Assembly (NCBI GenBank): GCA_958420145.1
Contig: CATZIR010000018.1
Coordinates: forward strand, 1-10,087
Reading direction: 5' to 3'
From: an uncultured Eubacteriales bacterium
GTDB taxonomy: Bacteria > Bacillota > Clostridia > Christensenellales > UBA1242
Length of the DNA: 10,087 nt
A program made the translations under genes and the position numbers. The stretch's first letter is position 1, and the number at the start of each line of letters is the position of its first letter. Below, one piece after another: positions 6,004 through 10,087 of this stretch. The notes beneath the pieces are model-generated. The model worked only from the letters and a program-made list of their open reading frames with translations, made no database searches and had not been told where the DNA came from.

Positions 6004-6297
6004 AGAGATTATGATATTATCATTAAGCCAATTTTAACCGAAAAAAGTTACGCAGACATTGCTAACAAAAAATACACATTCATGGTAGCGAAAGATGCTA
6101 ACAAATCAGAAATCAAAAAGGCTATCGAAAACATTTTCAAGGTTAAAGTTCAAAAAGTTAATACTTTGAATGTTCAAGGTAAATTAAAATCACAAGATAG
6201 AGGAAGAACATCAGGCTTTACAGCAAGTTACAAAAAAGCAATCGTAACACTTACTGCTGATAGCAAATCTATTGAGTTCTTCGATAGTCTATCATAA
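6001..6297 (+). CDS. rplW: 50S ribosomal protein L23 (uL23)
   Basis: A 98-residue protein at the rim of the peptide exit tunnel, the docking site for trigger factor and signal recognition particle. It begins with the family motif [13 protein letters not shown] (5-17). [32 protein letters not shown] follows, then the basic loop [24 protein letters not shown]. The length is typical for a Firmicutes uL23. The start overlaps the rplD stop by one base, and rplB follows after a tandem stop (TAA TAG, 6295-6300) with a 12-nt gap. Confidence 0.97.
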   Translation: MRDYDIIIKPILTEKSYADIANKKYTFMVAKDANKSEIKKAIENIFKVKVQKVNTLNVQGKLKSQDRGRTSGFTASYKKAIVTLTADSKSIEFFDSLS

Positions 6298-6309
6298 TAG
6301 GAGGAAATT

Positions 6310-7134
6310 ATGGCTTTAAAAACAAATAGACCAACCACTCCTTCAATGAGACATCTAAGCACTCTTGATTATTCTAACCTTTCTAAAAAGGCCCCAGAAA
6401 AATCATTGCTAACAAGTCTTAAAAAGACAGGTGGACGCAACAGTTACGGTAGAATCACAGTTCGTCACATCGGTGGTGGAAATAGAAAAAAATACAGAAT
6501 CATCGACTTTAAGAGAAACAAAGACGATATTCCAGCAAAAGTTATTAGTATTGAATACGATCCAAACAGATCAGCAAATATTGCATTACTAAGTTATGCT
6601 GATGGTGAAAAGAGATATATCTTGGCACCAAACGGACTTAACATTGGCGACACTGTTATCAGTGGTAAAAATGTAGAAGTTAAAGTTGGAAACGCAATGC
6701 CACTAGACAGTATGCCAGTAGGTATCGTTATCCACAATGTAGAAATGGAACCTGGAAAAGGTGGCGCTATCGGTAGAAGTGCAGGAAACGAAGTTCGTTT
6801 AATGGCTAAAGAAAACGGTAGAGCAACACTAAGACTTCCTTCTGGCGAAATGAGAACAGTAGTTCTTGCTTGTCGCGCGACAGTAGGTCAAGTTGGAAAT
6901 CTAGACCATGAAATTGTTAATATCGGTAAAGCAGGAAGAATGCGTCACATGGGAGTTAGACCTCATGTTCGTGGTGCAGTTATGAACCCTGTTGATCACC
7001 CACACGGTGGTGGTGAAGGTAAGAACCCAGTTGGACACTCTGCACCTATGACACCTTGGGGTAAGAAAGCAGTTGGTAAGACAAGAAATAAGAAAAAGAA
7101 TTCTTCCAAATTTATTATTAAGAGAGTAAACTAG
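6310..7134 (+). CDS. rplB: 50S ribosomal protein L2 (uL2)
   Basis: A 274-residue large-subunit protein, one of the most conserved, needed for subunit association and peptidyl transferase activity. The N-terminal OB-like part holds [23 protein letters not shown] (41-63, in pieces). The middle has [25 protein letters not shown]. The C-terminal motif [13 protein letters not shown] is complete, with H230 at the position of the functionally important histidine near the catalytic centre. A perfect AGGAGG (6299-6304) lies 5 nt before the ATG. The length is normal for the family, and the stop is TAG. It is followed 11 nt later by rpsS. Confidence 0.98.
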   Translation: MALKTNRPTTPSMRHLSTLDYSNLSKKAPEKSLLTSLKKTGGRNSYGRITVRHIGGGNRKKYRIIDFKRNKDDIPAKVISIEYDPNRSANIALLSYADGEKRYILAPNGLNIGDTVISGKNVEVKVGNAMPLDSMPVGIVIHNVEMEPGKGGAIGRSAGNEVRLMAKENGRATLRLPSGEMRTVVLACRATVGQVGNLDHEIVNIGKAGRMRHMGVRPHVRGAVMNPVDHPHGGGEGKNPVGHSAPMTPWGKKAVGKTRNKKKNSSKFIIKRVN

Positions 7135-7145
7135 GAGATTAAGAC

Positions 7146-7430
7146 ATGAGTAGATCATTAAAAAAGAAACCTTATATCGAAGAAAGGTTGAAGAATAGAA
7201 TTTTAAAAATGAACGAATCAGGCGACAAAAAAGTTATCAAAACTTGGAGTAGAAGTTCTACTATCTACCCTGAATTCGTTGGTCATACTATCGCTGTTTA
7301 CAATGGCAAGAAACATATTCCTGTTTACTGCACAGCCGATATGGTAGGACATAAACTTGGAGAATTTGCTCCAACAAGAACATTTAAAGGACATTCTGCA
7401 AGTGAAAAAACTGCAGTTAAAAAAGCATAA
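7146..7430 (+). CDS. rpsS: 30S ribosomal protein S19 (uS19)
   Basis: A 94-residue protein of the 30S head that contacts uS13 and the A-site finger of 23S rRNA. The family signatures [46 protein letters not shown] and [19 protein letters not shown] are intact and in order. The short basic tail (residues after 82) is usual. An AGGAGA site (7133-7138), starting in the rplB stop codon, lies 7 nt before the ATG. Next is rplV after an 11-nt gap. Confidence 0.97.
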   Translation: MSRSLKKKPYIEERLKNRILKMNESGDKKVIKTWSRSSTIYPEFVGHTIAVYNGKKHIPVYCTADMVGHKLGEFAPTRTFKGHSASEKTAVKKA

Positions 7431-7441
7431 GGAGTTAGATT

Positions 7442-7834
7442 ATGGCAAAGAGAATTAGAGAAAAATCAGCTAGAATTGCTGAACAAAAAGATAAACGCCC
7501 TCGTGCTACTGCTAGTTATGTTCGTATGGCTTCACTTAAAGCAGGAAAAATTTTAGACCTTATTAGAGGTAAAAAATATTATGAAGCAGTTGCAATACTA
7601 GAAAATACTCCACACTATGCTTCTCCTGTAATCCTAAAAGTGCTAAACTCTGCTGCTGCTAACGCAGAACACAACTTATCTCTAAACAAAGAAGATTTGT
7701 TTGTTGCAGAATGTTTCGCTAACGATGGACCACTAATGAAGAGAATGATGCCAAGAGCAAAAGGCAGAGGCGATAGAATTTTAAAGAGAACAGCACATAT
7801 CACAGTAGTACTAGATGCTGTTAAGCAAAATTAA
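7442..7834 (+). CDS. rplV: 50S ribosomal protein L22 (uL22)
   Basis: A 130-residue tunnel protein whose beta-hairpin meets uL4 at the constriction where macrolides bind. The globular domain starts near residue 20 (RATASYVRMASLKAGKILDLIRGK). The hairpin is at ~94-112 (NDGPLMKRMMPRAKGRGDR), followed by ILKRTAHITVVL. Two features stand out. The N-terminus has about 19 extra, highly charged residues (MAKRIREKSARIAEQKDKR). The usual SPRKA of the rRNA-binding helix reads ASLKA. The strong match elsewhere leaves no doubt about identity. AGGAG lies before the ATG, and rpsC follows after 14 nt. Confidence 0.96.
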   Translation: MAKRIREKSARIAEQKDKRPRATASYVRMASLKAGKILDLIRGKKYYEAVAILENTPHYASPVILKVLNSAAANAEHNLSLNKEDLFVAECFANDGPLMKRMMPRAKGRGDRILKRTAHITVVLDAVKQN

Positions 7835-7848
7835 GGAGTGAATGAATA

Positions 7849-8523
7849 ATGGGACAAAAGGTTAATCCAAACGGATTTAGAATTGGAGTTAATAAAGATT
7901 GGTCATCTACTTGGTATGCTGATAAGAAAACTTTTTCTAAATACATTTTAGAAGACAAGAAAATTAGAACATACATCAACAAGAAATATGGTCAATGTGG
8001 TATCTCCAAAGTAGTTATTGAAAGAACAGAAAACAGACTTATAGTTGACATTTTCGCTTCACGCCCTGGAATGCTTATCGGTGTTAAAGGTGCTGAAATC
8101 GAAGTTATCAAAAAAGAAATTTCTAAACTTTCAGATAGCAAAAATATTACATTGAATATCAAGGAAGTTAAACGTCCTGATATAGACGCAACTTTGGTTG
8201 CACAAGGCATTGCTGCCCAACTTGAAAAGAGAGTTGCATGGAAGAGAGCGGCTAAACAAGCAGTTCAAAAAACTATGAAAGCAGGTGCTAAGGGTATCAA
8301 AGTTATGGTTAGTGGAAGACTTGGTGGTGCAGAAATTGCTAAGTCAGAACATTACCTAGAAGGTAGTTTGCCACTACAAACATTAAGAGCAGATATCGAC
8401 TACGGATTTGCAGAAGCGCTTACAACATTCGGTATTATTGGTGTTAAAGTTTGGGTATACAATGGCGAAATTCTAGGCAAAAAAACTCCAAAAGAAGGAG
8501 GTAACGACAATGTTAATGCCTAA
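7849..8523 (+). CDS. rpsC: 30S ribosomal protein S3 (uS3)
   Basis: A 224-residue protein at the mRNA entry channel. It begins with the invariant [15 protein letters not shown] type-2 KH domain spans ~38-107, with the RNA-binding loop in [14 protein letters not shown] (72-85). The C-terminal S3 domain spans ~118-205, with [17 protein letters not shown] (124-140) carrying the basic residues that in family members support the ribosome's mRNA helicase activity, then [14 protein letters not shown]. The site AAGGAG overlaps the rplV stop. An out-of-frame ATG 7 nt upstream is ignored. The last 14 nt overlap the start of rplP. Confidence 0.97.
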   Translation: MGQKVNPNGFRIGVNKDWSSTWYADKKTFSKYILEDKKIRTYINKKYGQCGISKVVIERTENRLIVDIFASRPGMLIGVKGAEIEVIKKEISKLSDSKNITLNIKEVKRPDIDATLVAQGIAAQLEKRVAWKRAAKQAVQKTMKAGAKGIKVMVSGRLGGAEIAKSEHYLEGSLPLQTLRADIDYGFAEALTTFGIIGVKVWVYNGEILGKKTPKEGGNDNVNA

Positions 8524-8950
8524 AAGAGTAAAAAGAAGAAAACAAATGCGTGGCAGAATGACAGGTAAAGCACTAAGAGGTAACAAACTTGCTTACGGTG
8601 ATTACGGTCTAGTTGCTACAGAACCAGCATGGATTAAATCAAATCAAATTGAAGCAGCCCGTGTTGCTATGACAAGATTTATCAAACGTGGTGGAAAAGT
8701 CTGGATTGATATTTTCCCACACAAGCCAATTACACAACAACCTGCAGGAACTCGTATGGGTGGTGGTAAAGGTTCAGTTGAGTATTGGGTTGCAGTGGTA
8801 AAACCAGGCAGAGTTTTATTTGAAATGTCTGGAATTCCAGAAGATGTTGCTAGAGAAGCACTAAGACTTGCTTCTAATAAACTTCCAATCAAATGTAAGT
8901 TTATCAAAAGAGAGCAACCAAAAGAAACTGTAGAAGGTGGTGCTGAATAA
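8510..8950 (+). CDS. rplP: 50S ribosomal protein L16 (uL16)
   Basis: A 146-residue protein near the A and P sites that organises 23S rRNA helices and tRNA contacts. [21 protein letters not shown], in pieces, is the standard N-terminus. [38 protein letters not shown], in pieces, holds the conserved loop, including the arginine of GTRMG (R82). The start at 8510 is chosen over the ATG at 8516 because GGAGG (8497-8501) lies 8 nt before it and the family usually starts M-L-x-P-K-R. The gene begins inside the end of rpsC (14-nt overlap, different frame), a sign of translational coupling. Its stop shares a base with the rpmC start. Confidence 0.97.
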   Translation: MLMPKRVKRRKQMRGRMTGKALRGNKLAYGDYGLVATEPAWIKSNQIEAARVAMTRFIKRGGKVWIDIFPHKPITQQPAGTRMGGGKGSVEYWVAVVKPGRVLFEMSGIPEDVAREALRLASNKLPIKCKFIKREQPKETVEGGAE

Positions 8951-9153
8951 TGAAAACTGTAGATTTTAAGAATATGACAACAGCAGAATTGAACGAAAAA
9001 TTGAAAGCACTAAAAGTTGAACTTTTCAATCTTCGTTTCCAACATGCTACAGGTCAATTAACAAATCCAATGATGTTAAACATCACAAAGAAAGATATTG
9101 CTAAAGTCAAGACTATCTTGAAAGAAAGAGAACTTGCAGGCAAGAAGGCATAA
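8950..9153 (+). CDS. rpmC: 50S ribosomal protein L29 (uL29)
   Basis: A 67-residue two-helix protein beside uL23 at the tunnel exit. The family core [18 protein letters not shown] (24-41) is intact, flanked by the two long helices ([14 protein letters not shown] and [17 protein letters not shown]). The start overlaps the rplP stop by one base (TAATG). GAAGGTGG (8933-8940), inside rplP, lies 9 nt before the ATG, so both its own site and re-initiation could serve it. Length is typical. Confidence 0.96.
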   Translation: MKTVDFKNMTTAELNEKLKALKVELFNLRFQHATGQLTNPMMLNITKKDIAKVKTILKERELAGKKA

Positions 9154-9166
9154 GGGGGAATAAACA

Positions 9167-9424
9167 ATGGAAGAACGCAATGAAAGAAGAAAAAGAACAG
9201 GTATTGTTGTATCTGACAAGATGGACAAAACTGTTACTGTTGCTGTAACAAGCAATGTTAAACACCCTCTTTATGGAAAGGTTGTTAAGAAAACTAAGAA
9301 ATTCAAGGCTCATGATGAAAACAATGAGGCAAGAGTTGGCGATACAGTCGAAATCGTTGAAACTAGACATTTGTCTAAGGACAAATATCATAGAGTTAGC
9401 AGAATAATCGAAAAGGCAAAATAA
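9167..9424 (+). CDS. rpsQ: 30S ribosomal protein S17 (uS17)
   Basis: An 85-residue OB-fold primary binder of 16S rRNA, important for early 30S body assembly. The family motifs are present in order: [39 protein letters not shown] and [23 protein letters not shown]. The ribosome binding site is an unusual G-run (AAGGGGGA, 9152-9159) in place of the usual AGGAGG, which may shift or weaken initiation. rplN begins 14 nt after its stop. Confidence 0.97.
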   Translation: MEERNERRKRTGIVVSDKMDKTVTVAVTSNVKHPLYGKVVKKTKKFKAHDENNEARVGDTVEIVETRHLSKDKYHRVSRIIEKAK

Positions 9425-9438
9425 GGAGATAAATCAAT

Positions 9439-9807
9439 ATGATACAACCACAAACAAGATTAAAAGTGGCTGATAACACAGGTGCAAAAGAAATTATGTG
9501 TATTAGACTACTTGGTGGCTCTTTAAGAAAGAGTTCAAATATTGGTGATATTATCGTTGCCAGTGTTAAGTCTGCAATTCCTGGTGGAGTTGTAAAGAAA
9601 GGCGATGTTGTTAAAGCAGTTATCGTTAGAACAACAAAAGGTCTAAAGAGACCAGACGGCTCTCACATTCGTTTTGACGACAATGCAGCCGTAATTATTG
9701 ACAATAACAAAGAACCAAAAGGAACAAGAATTTTTGGACCAGTTGCGCGTGAACTTCGTGAAAAAGGTTACATGAAAATAGTATCTCTTGCTCCAGAAAC
9801 ACTATAG
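9439..9807 (+). CDS. rplN: 50S ribosomal protein L14 (uL14)
   Basis: A 122-residue protein at the subunit interface and the docking site of the silencing factor RsfS. It has the universal start [18 protein letters not shown] and [37 protein letters not shown] follows, with the end [24 protein letters not shown]. The length equals the bacterial norm exactly. AAGGAGA (9422-9428) overlaps the rpsQ stop and lies about 10 nt before the ATG. The stop is TAG, and rplX follows after 11 nt. In many bacteria the spc operon begins at rplN; no separate promoter or terminator is visible before it here, so read-through from the S10 promoter is likely. Confidence 0.98.
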   Translation: MIQPQTRLKVADNTGAKEIMCIRLLGGSLRKSSNIGDIIVASVKSAIPGGVVKKGDVVKAVIVRTTKGLKRPDGSHIRFDDNAAVIIDNNKEPKGTRIFGPVARELREKGYMKIVSLAPETL

Positions 9808-9818
9808 GAGGCTAAATA

Positions 9819-10087
9819 ATGAAAAATTTATCAGTTAGAAAAGGTGATACAGTTTTAGTTATTAGTGGTAAAGATAATGGCAAACAAGGCAAAGTAAAAG
9901 CAGTTAGTCCAAAATCAAACAGAGTTATTGTTGAAGGCGTAAATTTTGTATCAAAACACAAAAAAGCAAGAAATACTCAAGAAAAATCACAAATTATCAA
10001 GGCAGAAGCACCATTTGATGCTAGTAACGTTATGGTAGTTTGTCCACACTGCAACAAGGCAACAAGAGTTGCTCACAAAGAAGTTGA
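9819..10087 (+). CDS. rplX: 50S ribosomal protein L24 (uL24), 5' part (cut by window edge)
   Basis: The first 89 codons of an assembly-initiator protein that binds the 5' end of 23S rRNA. Residues ~3-30 are a KOW motif (VRKGDTVLVISGKDNGKQGKV). GVNFVSKHKKA and the end VMVVCPHCNKATRVAHK follow. The C75-x-x-C78 pair is the CPxCxKxTR motif common in Gram-positive uL24. AGGAGG (9806-9811) overlaps the rplN stop and lies 7 nt before the ATG. The family is usually about 100-105 residues, so only roughly the last dozen residues should be missing. Confidence 0.96.
   Translation, partial: MKNLSVRKGDTVLVISGKDNGKQGKVKAVSPKSNRVIVEGVNFVSKHKKARNTQEKSQIIKAEAPFDASNVMVVCPHCNKATRVAHKEV

Overview
The window is a conserved chromosomal region of a low-GC Gram-positive-type bacterium, most likely a member of the Clostridia (Bacillota). 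This rests on four things: AT-rich codon use, GGAGG-type ribosome binding sites before nearly every gene, U-tailed hairpin terminators, and family signatures typical of Clostridia (a DUF1858 protein, an SPFH protein ending in zinc ribbons, a two-barrel PRC protein). The standard bacterial code fits: no in-frame TGA is seen, and all 16 complete genes end in TAA or TAG. The species cannot be named from sequence reading alone.

Layout, left to right. Positions 1 to about 337 are the 3' end of a 23S rRNA gene. A short spacer, a 5S rRNA gene (about 479-595) and a good intrinsic terminator close that rRNA operon. A roughly 280-base non-coding stretch follows. It carries an exact second copy of the last 17 bases of the 5S gene plus two flanking bases. 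Next comes a small accessory block: a minus-strand PRC-barrel gene (875-1726) that diverges from a plus-strand SPFH/double zinc-ribbon gene (1884-3152), a 66-residue DUF1858 gene (3208-3408), and an unrecognised 182-residue helical protein (3515-4063). The three plus-strand genes each have a recognisable promoter, and the last two end in their own terminators.

From 4158 to the right edge the window holds the start of the S10 ribosomal protein operon. A sigma-A-type promoter and a leader of about 200 nt precede rpsJ, rplC, rplD, rplW, rplB, rpsS, rplV, rpsC, rplP, rpmC, rpsQ, rplN and the 5' part of rplX, in canonical bacterial order. Spacing is tight. Two gene pairs overlap by 1 nt (TAATG) and one by 14 nt, which suggests translational coupling. 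All of these proteins are assembled into the ribosome next to the 23S and 5S rRNAs encoded upstream.

No defence system, mobile element or CRISPR array is visible. The most interesting material is the structured leader of the S10 operon, the SPFH/PRC gene pair, the orphan 182-residue gene with a near-consensus promoter, and the duplicated 5S 3' end.
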